The notes: a model not told the origin generated them from the sequence alone. A stretch of 64,000 nt of DNA from Fredinandcohnia onubensis (GCF_031181385.1 NZ_JAPSKV010000002.1:124001-188000); one strand, 5' to 3'; positions 51,182 to 59,911 are shown, counted from the first letter of the stretch. Translations and numbers: made by a program.

Positions 51182-52381
51182 ATGTTACAAAACCTATATG
51201 AATCTTTAGACAAAAATTATACTGAAATGGTTGATATTCGACGTTATTTACACCAACACCCAGAAGTTTCATTTAAAGAATATAAAACCGCTGAATACAT
51301 CTCGAATTTTTATAAAAATTTAGGAATTGAAGTGCGTACAAATGTAGGCGGCAATGGTGTTGTGGCGAAGATCCATGGAAACAAACCAGGTCCAACTGTA
51401 GCTTTACGCGCTGATTTCGATGCCCTTCCAATTCAGGACGAAAAGGATGTGCCTTATAAATCAACTGTCCCTGGTGTCATGCATGCTTGTGGACATGATG
51501 GACATACCGCTACATTGCTAGTATTAGCAAAAACACTTCATGAAATGAAGGAACAACTCGCAGGAACAGTGGTCCTCATCCACCAACATGCAGAAGAATT
51601 TGCTCCAGGTGGTGCTATTTCTATGATTGAAGATGGTTGTCTTGAAGGTGTAGATGTCGTATTCGGTACACATTTATGGGCAACAACACCTACTGGAACG
51701 ATTGAATACCGCGTTGGTCCAATCATGGCTGCTGCAGATCGTTTTGAAGTTAAAATTCAAGGCTCAGGTGGCCACGGAGCACATCCGCATACCACGAAAG
51801 ATGCTGTTGTTATTGGGTCTCAGTTGGTTATGAACTTACAACAAATTGTCAGCAGACGTGTTGATCCAGTTGAATCTGCAGTTGTATCAATAGGTTCGTT
51901 CGTTGCAGAAAATCCCTTTAACGTAATTGCAGACTCAGTTAAACTTGGAGGAACAGTGCGAACATTTAGTGAAGATGTTAGAGACCAAATCGAGCATGAA
52001 ATTGAGCGAATTGTAAAAGGAACATGTATTGCAGCTGATTCTACTTACTCCTATGCCTTTCATCGTGGTTATCCTGCTGTCGTCAATCATAAAGAACAAA
52101 CGGATTTCCTAGTTGAGGCTGCTGAAAATGTACCGGGAGTGACAAATGTTACTGAAGCTGCACCACAAATGGGTGGCGAGGATTTTGCTTATTATTTACA
52201 GCATGTACCTGGAACTTTCTTCTTTACAGGTGCGAAGCCGGCTGATGTAACAGAGGCCTTTCCACATCATCATCCAAAATTCGATATTGATGAAAAAGCA
52301 ATGCTAATAGCTGCCAAAACATTAGGATCAGCAACATTAAATTATCTATCAGTCGAAAAATCAGAAGAAGCAACAGTATAA
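51182..52381 (+). CDS. yhaA: M20-family amidohydrolase YhaA
   Basis: Zinc-dependent N-acyl-amino-acid or peptide amidohydrolase, 399 aa. The M20D pattern is complete: IRRYLHQHPEVSFKEYKTAEYI near the start, ACGHDGHTATLL (Cys/His metal ligands, about 101-112), HQHAEEFAPGGA (about 136-147), GGHGAHPH in the lid domain, and PQMGGEDFAYY near the C-terminus. Position next to ecsC matches yhaA in B. subtilis. GAAGGGGAG precedes the ATG, and a TATAAT element is at about 51140. The physiological substrate is not established. Confidence 0.88.
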   Translation: MLQNLYESLDKNYTEMVDIRRYLHQHPEVSFKEYKTAEYISNFYKNLGIEVRTNVGGNGVVAKIHGNKPGPTVALRADFDALPIQDEKDVPYKSTVPGVMHACGHDGHTATLLVLAKTLHEMKEQLAGTVVLIHQHAEEFAPGGAISMIEDGCLEGVDVVFGTHLWATTPTGTIEYRVGPIMAAADRFEVKIQGSGGHGAHPHTTKDAVVIGSQLVMNLQQIVSRRVDPVESAVVSIGSFVAENPFNVIADSVKLGGTVRTFSEDVRDQIEHEIERIVKGTCIAADSTYSYAFHRGYPAVVNHKEQTDFLVEAAENVPGVTNVTEAAPQMGGEDFAYYLQHVPGTFFFTGAKPADVTEAFPHHHPKFDIDEKAMLIAAKTLGSATLNYLSVEKSEEATV

Positions 52382-52385
52382 AAAT

Positions 52386-52428
52386 AAAACGCAAGAATGA
52401 TGAGTTTCACACCATTCTTGCGTTTTTA
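52386..52428. terminator. Bidirectional terminator between yhaA and ecsC
   Basis: AAAACGCAAGAATG (52386-52399) and CATTCTTGCGTTTT (52413-52426) form a perfect 14-bp stem between convergent genes. Confidence 0.9.
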
Positions 52429-53139
52429 TTATTGTAGTATTCGAATACGATAACAATTTTTTGCCACTTCACCTAAGTGATCGAGTAAATTGTAATTAGC
52501 ATATGCCCCAACAACTGCTCCAACACCTGGGAGTAATTGAAGCATTTTTACGAAATCAATATAATCTCGGTATTCTTGCTGGAAGACACGCCAATCCATT
52601 TTCAATAAGCTTTCTTTCTCTACTTCCCAACTCTCAATAATCCCAAATGTTTTCTTTTTATGTTCATCACTAGAAAAAGCCAACTGAAATACATACAACA
52701 AGAAAAGACGTTCCTCATAATTTTTCGTATCAAACCCATGTATCGCTGCTACCTCAAATAAAAACTTCATCTTTATTGATAGAAGCAAAGGGAAATCGGC
52801 CAAGGCTAAAAAAAATCCTCCCGCACCTGTTCCAGCTCCTTCTGCAGCTGCAGTTCGTCTATATACTGTTAATTTTTCTTCTATTAGCTTTTCTTTTACC
52901 TGCAATGTCATTTCATCAGGATAATTTCCCTTTGTTGTGTATTCTGACCCAACTAATGTAGCTTGAACCATCTTTTTGATGCTTTCGGTAATAACCGTAT
53001 GGGCTTTTTCAGGAATCATTTCGTTCACTTTTGTTTGAGCTTTTTTCGAAACACGTTGGAGCATAGTAGATTTTTTAATAAGCTTTTTTCGCCATTGAAA
53101 TAATTCCTCTTCCACTTTTAACAGATATGAATCATCCAT
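52429..53139 (-). CDS. ecsC: EcsC family protein
   Basis: Third gene of the ecs operon, 236 aa, the same length as in B. subtilis. The EcsC domain shows EGAGTGAGGFFLALADFPLLLSI (about 99-121, a glycine-rich amphipathic segment) and LLPGVGAVVGAYANYNLLDHLG near the C-terminus. The precise role is unknown, and unlike ecsA and ecsB its loss in B. subtilis has little effect. It is separated from ecsB by 65 bp. Confidence 0.88.
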   Translation of the reverse strand: MDDSYLLKVEEELFQWRKKLIKKSTMLQRVSKKAQTKVNEMIPEKAHTVITESIKKMVQATLVGSEYTTKGNYPDEMTLQVKEKLIEEKLTVYRRTAAAEGAGTGAGGFFLALADFPLLLSIKMKFLFEVAAIHGFDTKNYEERLFLLYVFQLAFSSDEHKKKTFGIIESWEVEKESLLKMDWRVFQQEYRDYIDFVKMLQLLPGVGAVVGAYANYNLLDHLGEVAKNCYRIRILQ

Positions 53140-53204
53140 GCGCCTCTACCCCTCTTTTAATTTAATACTTACTACGATTTAAAATAGGGATAGGTTTCAA
53201 ATGA

Positions 53205-54434
53205 TTAACTATACATCCGGTCAAGCTTTTGTACCTTACCCTTTGTATAAACAAATACAAAAAGATAGACGAACACTAGACCTACAACCAATAATAAGAA
53301 TGTTGTCGAGATTTCAACCGTTAGTAAAAGGATCACTGTAAATATAACACATTGAACAACTAGTAACTGGAATAGAAACTGCAAATATGAGGCTAATTTT
53401 GAGCCTTCACTTACTGGATATAATCGAACCCATATTTTCAAGCTATGGTGTCTCCATAATGTAATAAGCTGGTAGCCTGTTAAATACAAGAACAATATCA
53501 TCACAAACGCTTTCCCATATTGAAATGGGACGAAATGAATAATCAATCCACCAATGATTGTTAGCCTCGTATACATTCCTAAGTAGTCGCTTGTCCGCAA
53601 AAAAGTACGCGTATATAAATAGCGGAATGTATTTTTCTTAGAGTATGAAATTAAACCGGCAACCCAGTTAAACCATGGCCGTCTTTTCACCCGCTCCTTT
53701 AGTTTAGGAACATCTGTGAATAAATTTGCAATTCGATAAAAAGTAAGCATTCTCTTTGACTCTAACTCGATTAATGTATTCCATTTTAGACCTTTTCCTT
53801 CAACTGCCTTATGAAAATAAAGAAGCAACACGAGCATGAGTATTACGACACAACCGATAAAAATGATTGATGCACCAGAAAATAACAAGTACATAAGCAC
53901 GATATTTAAAATAAGCCTGATTACGGTGTCAGTATAATAGGTTGAGTTTTCCTGGTCATGCTGAGTTAACCATGTTAATAGCAGGTTCCATGCTTTGCTT
54001 AAAAGAACAATTACAAAGATAGCTGCTAAGGACGAAAAGGTTTTATCTGTAACAGCTAGATATAAAGGTGCTGCAATTGCAAACACAATTAATAATAAGT
54101 AAATTTGAGAAAACAGGCTGTACCAAAATGCCTTTTGAAAATATGCGGTTAACTTCGTTTCTATAGGCAATAAGAAAACAAGGTCAGGCTCTTTCACTAA
54201 GGTTTGAACTCGACTTCTTGTCAATATAGCTCCTAAAACAAGGGCAATTATAATCGCGTAAGGAAATTCCTTAGGAACATCCTGCAACCAAAAATTATAG
54301 TAGTATGCCCCTCCCCCACCTAAAAAGAGGAGAGCGATTAGCAAATGGTCATTTAACATATACCGCAAATAACGGCTTATTTCCTTAAAATGTTGGATCT
54401 GGCGCTTTTTCCATAGTTCCTTGATATCAATCAT
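53205..54434 (-). CDS. ecsB: ABC transporter permease EcsB
   Basis: Membrane subunit of the Ecs exporter, 409 aa, with eight or more hydrophobic helices interrupted by a basic cytoplasmic loop (LKERVKRRPWFNWVAGLISY). In Bacillus, EcsAB affects protein secretion, regulated intramembrane proteolysis by RasP, competence and sporulation; in other Firmicutes it exports linear peptides. The start codon overlaps the end of ecsA by 8 bp, so the two are translationally coupled. Confidence 0.9.
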   Translation of the reverse strand: MIDIKELWKKRQIQHFKEISRYLRYMLNDHLLIALLFLGGGGAYYYNFWLQDVPKEFPYAIIIALVLGAILTRSRVQTLVKEPDLVFLLPIETKLTAYFQKAFWYSLFSQIYLLLIVFAIAAPLYLAVTDKTFSSLAAIFVIVLLSKAWNLLLTWLTQHDQENSTYYTDTVIRLILNIVLMYLLFSGASIIFIGCVVILMLVLLLYFHKAVEGKGLKWNTLIELESKRMLTFYRIANLFTDVPKLKERVKRRPWFNWVAGLISYSKKNTFRYLYTRTFLRTSDYLGMYTRLTIIGGLIIHFVPFQYGKAFVMILFLYLTGYQLITLWRHHSLKIWVRLYPVSEGSKLASYLQFLFQLLVVQCVIFTVILLLTVEISTTFLLLVVGLVFVYLFVFVYTKGKVQKLDRMYS

Positions 54435-55167
54435 TTTCTTCTTCCTTTGTCAGGCTGATATAAATATCATCGAGTGATGCATTACCCATTTTAAATTGTC
54501 TGCGGAGATCTTCTAAGGCTCCTGAAGCCTTTACCTTTCCGTTATGTAAAATGATAAAGGAATCGCAATACTTTTCGGCAGTCGCTAAAATATGCGTGGA
54601 CATTAAAATGCCCGCTCCTTGATTTTTCTTTTTATTCATTAGTTCTAACAAGGATTGAATACCAAGAGGATCTAAACCTACAAAAGGTTCATCAATGATA
54701 TAAACGTCTGGCTCAACTAAAAAAGCACACATAATCATAACTTTTTGCTTCATTCCTTTTGAAAAATGAGCCGGAAAAAACTTTACCTTTTTTTCCATTC
54801 GAAATTCTCGTAATAAAGGGTCAAGCCTTTCTTCAAACACTTTTTTATCAAGTCCATAGGCCATTGCTGTTAATTCAAGATGTTCATAAAGGGTTAACTC
54901 ATCATAAAGGATCGGTGTTTCAGGAATAAAACTAAATTTGGATCGATAAGCTTCCATGTCCTCTTGAATCGTTTTTCCTTGAATATGGATAGACCCTTTC
55001 TTTGGCTCCATTAGTCCAATAATATGTTTAATTGTCGTGCTTTTCCCCGCACCGTTTAATCCGATTAATCCTACAATTTCGTTTTGATTAACTTTGAAGG
55101 AAACATCCTTAAGAACAGGATTTTGAGTGTAACCACCGGTTAGATTTTTTATCTCTAGTAGTGCCAT
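54427..55167 (-). CDS. ecsA: ABC transporter ATP-binding protein EcsA
   Basis: ATPase of the Ecs transporter, 246 aa. Walker A is GLNGAGKST (about 37-45), the signature loop is HFSKGMKQKVMI (a variant of LSGGQ), Walker B is VYIIDEPFVGLDP, and the switch His is in MSTHIL. I chose the ATG at 55167 (AGGGAG upstream). A longer frame to 55224 would run into a family 1 repeat, and its extra residues come from that repeat. It is first in ecsABC, divergent from hit, as in B. subtilis. Confidence 0.92.
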   Translation of the reverse strand: MALLEIKNLTGGYTQNPVLKDVSFKVNQNEIVGLIGLNGAGKSTTIKHIIGLMEPKKGSIHIQGKTIQEDMEAYRSKFSFIPETPILYDELTLYEHLELTAMAYGLDKKVFEERLDPLLREFRMEKKVKFFPAHFSKGMKQKVMIMCAFLVEPDVYIIDEPFVGLDPLGIQSLLELMNKKKNQGAGILMSTHILATAEKYCDSFIILHNGKVKASGALEDLRRQFKMGNASLDDIYISLTKEEEND

Positions 55168-55210
55168 GTAAAGCTCCCTTCTTACCATACAAAGTTTTTG
55201 CGTATTTTCG

Positions 55211-55284
55211 ATGTCTAGCTCCATGCGCCATCGGCTCGAGGTCTTAAGCTTGTCGCCGATAAACGGGCACCTTGCGCTTTTCCT
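55211..55284 (-). repeat. Dispersed palindromic repeat, family 1, copy C (short, inverted)
   Basis: On the minus strand it contains GCGCAAGGTGCC, GACAAGCTTAAGACCTCGAG and GGAGCTAGAC, so it is the family 1 element without the internal hairpin arm. It lies directly upstream of ecsA. Confidence 0.65.
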
Positions 55285-55326
55285 TTTATCATATCAAAAA
55301 TTGCCATTTTTACATAGTTAAAAAAT

Positions 55327-55779
55327 TTGAATAGAACATTTTAAAACGGCCATACTAATTTTTGAAGAGGGCAAGAAAAAAGCCTTTGATGTTAATCATC
55401 TACCTGGAATGAGGTGTTTGTTAAAGACAATATCCTTGTTTTAGACGACAGCTTTTTATACCTGTTATAAGGGGATGGTTACTTTGGGAAATGTGAGAGA
55501 AAAGTATGTTCGAAACAAATTACCACTAACAAAATAACATTATTTTGTAAATGAGGTGTTTGTTAAAGGCTACCTAGTCGCTTTATAAGTTGTATTAACT
55601 TATAAACATTAGACAAGGGGATGGTCCGCTTGAACTACGGAATTAGCTCACTCCATTAGATAAAGACTTTCATTCCTAAAAAAAATGAGGTGTTTATCAA
55701 AGATACCGTTAACCTATAACAAAAGCCTTCTTCAAAAACAGGATGCATCCTTTGCGATTGCATCCTGTTTTCTTTTTTT
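55327..55779 (+). ncRNA. Candidate non-coding RNA region between ecsA and hit, with three spaced repeats
   Basis: This gap of about 700 bp has no credible gene. A sigma-A-like promoter (TTGAAT at 55327, 18-bp spacer, CATACT at 55351) points right. AATGAGGTGTTTGTTAAAG occurs at 55408 and 55550, with the variant AATGAGGTGTTTATCAAAG at 55684; AAGGGGATGGT occurs at 55469 and 55615. A hairpin (TTTATAAGTT/AACTTATAAA, near 55581-55605) lies between them. A strong terminator follows at 55734. A transcript of about 415 nt with repeated modules is my inference; short peptides such as the one starting at 55475 lack usable ribosome-binding sites. Confidence 0.35.
55734..55779 (+). terminator. Strong terminator upstream of hit
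   Basis: AAAACAGGATGCA (55735-55747) pairs perfectly with TGCATCCTGTTTT (55759-55771), followed by CTTTTTTT. No annotated gene ends before it on the plus strand, so it implies an unrecognised transcript. Confidence 0.85.
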
Positions 55780-55870
55780 AAAAATTTATTACAACATGAA
55801 AATTTTAACATCGAATGAACATGTGATAAAATACTAGTTATTAACTGAATTTTGAAAGGAATGGACGTAA

Positions 55871-56299
55871 ATGAGTGATTGTATTTTTTGTAAAATCATC
55901 AATGGAGAAATTCCAAGTGCAAAAGTTTTTGAAAATGAACACGTATATGCCTTCCTAGACATCAGCCAAGTATCAAAAGGACATACTCTTGTTATCCCAA
56001 AAGTACATAAAGAAAATGTATTTGAATTAACGCCAGAAATCGCCAAAAATATCTTTGAAGTTGTACCATCGATTGCAAATGCTATTAAAAAAGAATTCAA
56101 GCCAATCGGTATGAACCTTTTGCAAAATAACGGTGAACAAGCTGGACAATCTGTATTCCACTTCCACTTACACCTTATTCCTCGTTATGGAAAAGGCGAT
56201 GGATTTGGCATCGTATGGAAGTCTCATGAAAGTCAGTACTCAGCCGAAGATTTACAAAATATTGCCTCAAGCATTTCAAAATCAATCGAACAGAATTAA
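55871..56299 (+). CDS. hit: HIT-family nucleotide hydrolase Hit
   Basis: Histidine-triad protein of 142 aa that probably hydrolyses purine nucleoside phosphoramidates or dinucleotides. Near the start it has CIFCKIINGEIPSAKV with the zinc-type CxxC, and QNNGEQAGQSVFHFHLHLIP carries the triad HFHLHL (about 97-102). It stands between ecsA (divergent) and serC, as in B. subtilis (yhaE). GAAAGGAATG is upstream of the ATG. Confidence 0.93.
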   Translation: MSDCIFCKIINGEIPSAKVFENEHVYAFLDISQVSKGHTLVIPKVHKENVFELTPEIAKNIFEVVPSIANAIKKEFKPIGMNLLQNNGEQAGQSVFHFHLHLIPRYGKGDGFGIVWKSHESQYSAEDLQNIASSISKSIEQN

Positions 56300-56305
56300 T
56301 CCTAA

Positions 56306-56338
56306 AAAGGCAAGACTTACGGTCTTGTCTTTCTTTAT
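56306..56338 (+). terminator. Terminator of hit
   Basis: GGCAAGAC (56309-56316) and GTCTTGTC (56322-56329) pair, followed by TTTCTTT. Confidence 0.7.
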
Positions 56339-56448
56339 GTCTTGAAAGCGCTATTTCGTGTTTTTTCTAAAAATTTCACTTTTTTTTTCATAAAAACATG
56401 ATAAGATAACTTTATTCAACTAAAGCAACAAAATAGGAGGATTCAAAC

Positions 56449-57531
56449 ATGCAACGAGCTTACAATTTTAATGCCGGTCCCTCTGCTCTCCCAATTGAAG
56501 TTTTAAATCGAGCCCAAACCGAACTTAATAATTTCAAAGGAACTGGCATGTCTGTAATGGAATTAAGTCATCGTAGTAAAGAATATGACCAAGTACATCA
56601 ACAAGCTATTTCTGATTTACGTATCCTCATGGGTATTCCAGACGACTACCATGTATTATTTTTACAGGGTGGCGCTAGTTTACAATTCTCAATGATTCCC
56701 ATGAACTTTCTCACTCCTGGTAAAAAAGGTGACTACATATTAACAGGTTCTTGGTCTCAAAAAGCACTTGATGAGGCAAATAAACTTGGAGAAACCAATA
56801 TAGTCGCATCCAGTAAAGAAGATAAATACAATTATATCCCTGAAATTGGTGAGAACGCTCATTCAGAGAACTCTGCTTATGTTCATATCACATCAAACAA
56901 CACCATTTATGGTACACAATGGGAAAAGTACCCTACCTACACCAATGTGCCTTTGATTGCAGATATGTCCAGTGATATTTTATGTAGAGAAATTAATGTA
57001 GAGCAATTTGGGATGATCTATGCTGGTGCTCAAAAAAATCTTGGTCCATCTGGGGTAACCGTTGCTATCATTAAAGATTCCCTATTAAAAGAAGGCACTA
57101 GCAATCTGCCAACCATGCTGGATTACAAAACACATGTAAAATCTAATTCGCTTTATAATACACCACCTACTTTTTCAATTTACATGCTTTCACTTGTGCT
57201 CGAGTGGGTCAAGGAGCAAGGTGGCGTACCTGCGATTGAAGCGAAGAATAATGAAAAAGCATCTCTTTTATATCATACAATTGATGAATCAGATGGTTTC
57301 TATAAAGCACATGCTAAAAAAGGTAGTCGTTCCACGATGAATGTTTCATACACACTTCCAAGTGAAGAGCTTACGAAAAAGTTTTTAGCACAAGCAAAGG
57401 AAAAAGGTTTCGTAGGGTTAAATGGACATCGCTCAATCGGTGGTTGCCGTGCATCTATATACAACGCGGTACCTTATGAGTCTGTTGAAGCCCTGGCCTC
57501 ATTTATGAAGGCCTTTAAATCAGATAATTAG
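56449..57531 (+). CDS. serC: Phosphoserine aminotransferase SerC
   Basis: PLP enzyme that converts 3-phosphohydroxypyruvate and glutamate to O-phosphoserine in serine synthesis. The 360-aa length is standard. Clear motifs are NFNAGPSALP at the N-terminus, FLQGGASLQFSMIPMN (about 72-87), ADMSSDILCRE with the PLP-lysine region MIYAGAQKNLGPSGVT (Lys about 196), and GGCRASIYNA near the end. ATAGGAGG precedes the ATG. It sits between hit and trpP with no clear terminator before trpP. Confidence 0.95.
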   Translation: MQRAYNFNAGPSALPIEVLNRAQTELNNFKGTGMSVMELSHRSKEYDQVHQQAISDLRILMGIPDDYHVLFLQGGASLQFSMIPMNFLTPGKKGDYILTGSWSQKALDEANKLGETNIVASSKEDKYNYIPEIGENAHSENSAYVHITSNNTIYGTQWEKYPTYTNVPLIADMSSDILCREINVEQFGMIYAGAQKNLGPSGVTVAIIKDSLLKEGTSNLPTMLDYKTHVKSNSLYNTPPTFSIYMLSLVLEWVKEQGGVPAIEAKNNEKASLLYHTIDESDGFYKAHAKKGSRSTMNVSYTLPSEELTKKFLAQAKEKGFVGLNGHRSIGGCRASIYNAVPYESVEALASFMKAFKSDN

Positions 57532-57619
57532 AACTGTAAATTAGTCTAATAGTCTGATATACTAATAAATAAGATTCTTGCAATAGGCAATGAGTGCACT
57601 ATTGGAGAATCCAAAAATA

Positions 57620-57686
57620 TAGCTTAGAAAAGCTGAGGAGAGATGAGAAATGAATACAAAAGTTTTAGTATTTTTAGCATTATTAG
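57620..57686 (+). promoter_or_regulatory. Candidate TRAP-binding site across the trpP translation start
   Basis: Nine NAG triplets start at 57620, 57625, 57635, 57640, 57645, 57660, 57666, 57675 and 57684 (three GAG, five TAG, one AAG). They flank and overlap the ribosome-binding site (GAGGAG) and ATG of trpP. Spacers are 2-3 bases in part and longer elsewhere. In B. subtilis tryptophan-loaded TRAP blocks trpP translation at such a site; the function here is inferred. Confidence 0.5.
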
Positions 57687-58168
57687 TTGGAATGGGTGCT
57701 GTATTGCACACAGTTATGCCGGGAATTTACCTAGGAATGAAGCCTGATTTATTGTTAATCTTCATGTTTTTAGGAATTATGTTATTCCCTGAAAAGAAAT
57801 ACGTGTTGCTTGTAGCAATTGTCGGCGGTGTTATTTCAGCATTGACAACAACCTTCCCAGGTGGTCAAATTGCGAACCCTGTCGATAAATTATTATCAGC
57901 ATTCGTATTCTATGGCATGTTTACAGTTGCAAGAAAGCAGACACAATCACTAGTAATGGTTTGTGCTATTACTGCAGTAGGAATTTTAGTTTCTGGATTT
58001 GTTTTCTTAAACACTGCACTTATTATTGCTGGCTTACCTGGAACATTCATCGGATTGTTCATTGGTGTAGTCATCCCAGCAACTGTAATGGGTACAATTG
58101 CAATGGCGATTATTTATCCAGTTGCACAACAAATTATAAGACGTACAAACTTTACAGTTAGTGCATAA
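57650..58168 (+). CDS. trpP: Tryptophan transporter TrpP
   Basis: Small integral membrane protein (172 aa, about five helices) for tryptophan uptake, formerly YhaG. Recognisable parts are MGAVLHTVMPGIYLGMKPDL (about 15-34) and TTTFPGGQIANPVDKLLSAF (about 67-86), then two C-terminal helices. The place after serC and before the yhaL/prsA region fits B. subtilis. GAGGAGAG precedes the ATG and lies in the candidate TRAP site. Confidence 0.9.
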   Translation: MNTKVLVFLALLVGMGAVLHTVMPGIYLGMKPDLLLIFMFLGIMLFPEKKYVLLVAIVGGVISALTTTFPGGQIANPVDKLLSAFVFYGMFTVARKQTQSLVMVCAITAVGILVSGFVFLNTALIIAGLPGTFIGLFIGVVIPATVMGTIAMAIIYPVAQQIIRRTNFTVSA

Positions 58169-58180
58169 TCATGAATTTCT

Positions 58181-58212
58181 GGTGTCCGACTATTTGGCGG
58201 GCACCCTTTTTC
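58181..58212 (+). terminator. Terminator of trpP
   Basis: GGTGTCCG (58181-58188) and CGGGCACC (58198-58205) pair with one G-T wobble, followed by CTTTTTCTG. Confidence 0.75.
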
Positions 58213-58240
58213 TGTCCATTTTTTTGCGAATTAGTTATAA

Positions 58241-58316
58241 TCGATAGAAATGAATTTAAACTGATAGAATGAAAATAAAATTGATAGAAATGAAGTACCG
58301 TCGATAGAATCAAGTG
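58241..58316. repeat. Short tandem repeat, four units of 20 bp
   Basis: GATAGAA begins at 58243, 58263, 58283 and 58303, exactly 20 bp apart. The intervening bases are partly conserved (ATGAA after the core). It lies in the 258-bp gap between trpP and yhaL, which otherwise holds only the trpP terminator and the yhaL ribosome-binding site. Confidence 0.75.
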
Positions 58317-58426
58317 ATCCACCATTCCTACTCCATATCTCCATCAAAAATCTATGAAATTAAGTGATATCTAGTCAATTTTCATCATATAGTAGAAGTA
58401 AAAAGTGGGACAAGGAGTGGAATTCT

Positions 58427-58624
58427 ATGTTAACAGTACCATGGTTTGTATATGTAGCGTTATTCGGAGTACTTTTTAGTGCATATATGGTGATTAGGAC
58501 ATCTAGAGAGGATAAGAAGATTGAAGACTCCTATATTGAGCAAGAAGGCAATGTATATATCGAACGTATGAATAGCGAAAAAGAAAAACGTTCTAAGCAA
58601 ATGAATAAACCAGAGGCCATGTAA
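58427..58624 (+). CDS. yhaL: Sporulation protein YhaL
   Basis: Small single-pass membrane protein of 65 aa. An N-terminal helix (VPWFVYVALFGVLFSAYMVI) is followed by a charged helix (REDKKIEDSYIEQEGNVYIE) and a basic end. B. subtilis YhaL has the same design and lies near prsA; a sporulation role is by family. The ATG at 58427 is chosen because AAGGAG is 9 bases upstream; the longer open frame to 58364 is unlikely. Confidence 0.82.
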   Translation: MLTVPWFVYVALFGVLFSAYMVIRTSREDKKIEDSYIEQEGNVYIERMNSEKEKRSKQMNKPEAM

Positions 58625-58627
58625 AAA

Positions 58628-58751
58628 TCGAAAAGCGCAAGTGCCTTGATCAGCCCCGACAAGCATAAGAAAAGCCGGCTAGAAGGATGCCTTTTATCCT
58701 ACTTGACGGATTGGCTTATGACCTCGAGGGGCTAGGCGCTGGAGCTAGACA
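58628..58751 (+). repeat. Dispersed palindromic repeat, family 1, copy D
   Basis: Contains AAAAGCGCAAGTGCCTTG, CAGCCCCGACAAGCATAAG, an internal arm (GCCGGCTAGAAGG), GCTTATGACCTCGAGGGGCT and GCGCTGGAGCTAGAC. The ends are imperfectly complementary. It lies between yhaL and the prsA terminator. Confidence 0.82.
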
Positions 58752-58755
58752 ACAT

Positions 58756-58786
58756 AAAAAGGACCGTTCACTAAACGGTCCTTTCC
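58756..58786 (-). terminator. Terminator of prsA
   Basis: AAAGGACCGTT (58758-58768) and AACGGTCCTTT (58774-58784) form an 11-bp stem, with a T-rich tail on the minus strand. Confidence 0.88.
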
Positions 58787-58788
58787 CA

Positions 58789-59643
58789 TTATTCTGCTGC
58801 TGGAGCTTTAAATAAGTCTTTAAAATCGTCATCCTTCACTTTTACATCTGCATTATCAATTGCTTTGTCTAAAGCAGTTTGAAGAGCAGTTTGGTCTGCT
58901 TGAAGTAAAGCTTTGCGAATTTCGTCCTTTTTCTCTTGTTCCATCTTATCGAAACCTTCAGTTGTTCCGGTTACTTTAATAATGTGATAGCCAAATTGGG
59001 ATTCAACAATATCACTTGTTTCGCCTTCTTTAAGGGTAAAGGCAACTTCTTCAAATTCAGGAACCATACGTCCTTTTCCAAACCAACCAAGGTCCCCGCC
59101 ATTTTGAGCAGAACCATCTTCAGAGTATTCCTTTGCTACATCTTCAAACTTTTCACCACTGTCAAGCTTAGCCTTCGCTTCTTCAATTTTCTTTTTAGCT
59201 TCTGCTTTTTGCTCTTCTGTTGCATCCTGAGGAACTTGTGCTAAGATATGGCTGGCTTTAACCACTTCGCCTTCTTTCACTTCAATTTCTTCCAATGCAG
59301 CTTTTTCTTTTAACATGTCAGACTTGAGAAGTTCACGAACGAATTCCTCACCATTTTGCTCAACAATTGCATCAAACTGAGCACCTAGAGCAGCTTGCAT
59401 TTCTTCATATTTTGCATCTATTTCTTTATCTGTCACTTCATATTTCTCTGATAATACTTTAGTATAAACTAAATCTTTAAGGATCACTGCGCCTGCTTGA
59501 TCCTTCATTGCATTATATAATTCGTCTTTTGTTACATTTCCAGCTTTTGTTTCTACAAGTACTGCTGAATCATCGGCATTATTACAAGCACTTATACCAA
59601 AAATACCTACAGCAGCTGTTAAAGCAATTATTGATTTTTTCAT
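58789..59643 (-). CDS. prsA: Foldase lipoprotein PrsA (parvulin-type peptidyl-prolyl isomerase)
   Basis: Membrane-tethered foldase that helps secreted proteins fold outside the membrane. The 284-aa protein has a lipoprotein signal with lipobox GISAC (Cys 20) and a helical N-domain. The parvulin domain (about 130-225) carries [34 protein letters not shown] and [11 protein letters not shown] charged C-terminal region follows. The ATG at 59643 is chosen over an upstream in-frame codon, because the lipoprotein signal starts there and GGAGTG precedes it. Essential or near-essential in B. subtilis, where it limits secretion capacity. Confidence 0.95.
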   Translation of the reverse strand: MKKSIIALTAAVGIFGISACNNADDSAVLVETKAGNVTKDELYNAMKDQAGAVILKDLVYTKVLSEKYEVTDKEIDAKYEEMQAALGAQFDAIVEQNGEEFVRELLKSDMLKEKAALEEIEVKEGEVVKASHILAQVPQDATEEQKAEAKKKIEEAKAKLDSGEKFEDVAKEYSEDGSAQNGGDLGWFGKGRMVPEFEEVAFTLKEGETSDIVESQFGYHIIKVTGTTEGFDKMEQEKKDEIRKALLQADQTALQTALDKAIDNADVKVKDDDFKDLFKAPAAE

Positions 59644-59911
59644 TACACACACTCCTACTATGTACAATTTTTATATACGGTTTGTCCAAGGGTACAAAAA
59701 TTACTATAACATACTTTTAAAAAAGAAAGAAAACATTTTCGCAAGATTATTCAAAAATCTGGGACATTCGCACAGTCATATAGGCTTTATGCGAATAGGA
59801 TATAGTGAACTGAATAACAAGGCTTTAGCCATTCAAGTTCAAAAACTCAGTTGATTGTGAAAAAGAATTCCTAAAGGCGAGACACTCGCCTATTCGTTCA
59901 CAAATGATTTC

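Noticed and set aside
55168-55224. Longer EcsA start
   Set aside because: The extra residues are encoded by a dispersed repeat (copy C) and lack family support.
55408-55520. Short peptides starting at the ATGAGGTGTTT and GGGGATGGT repeats
   Set aside because: They are 8-20 codons long, differ between copies, and have no ribosome-binding site at a workable distance.
56343-56358. cre-like TGAAAGCGCTATTT upstream of serC
   Set aside because: Two key bases (final CA) are missing, and serC is not a typical CcpA target; left as chance similarity.
59660-59854. 64-aa frame upstream of the YjcZ-type gene
   Set aside because: No ribosome-binding site, no recognisable family and it starts within the prsA promoter region.
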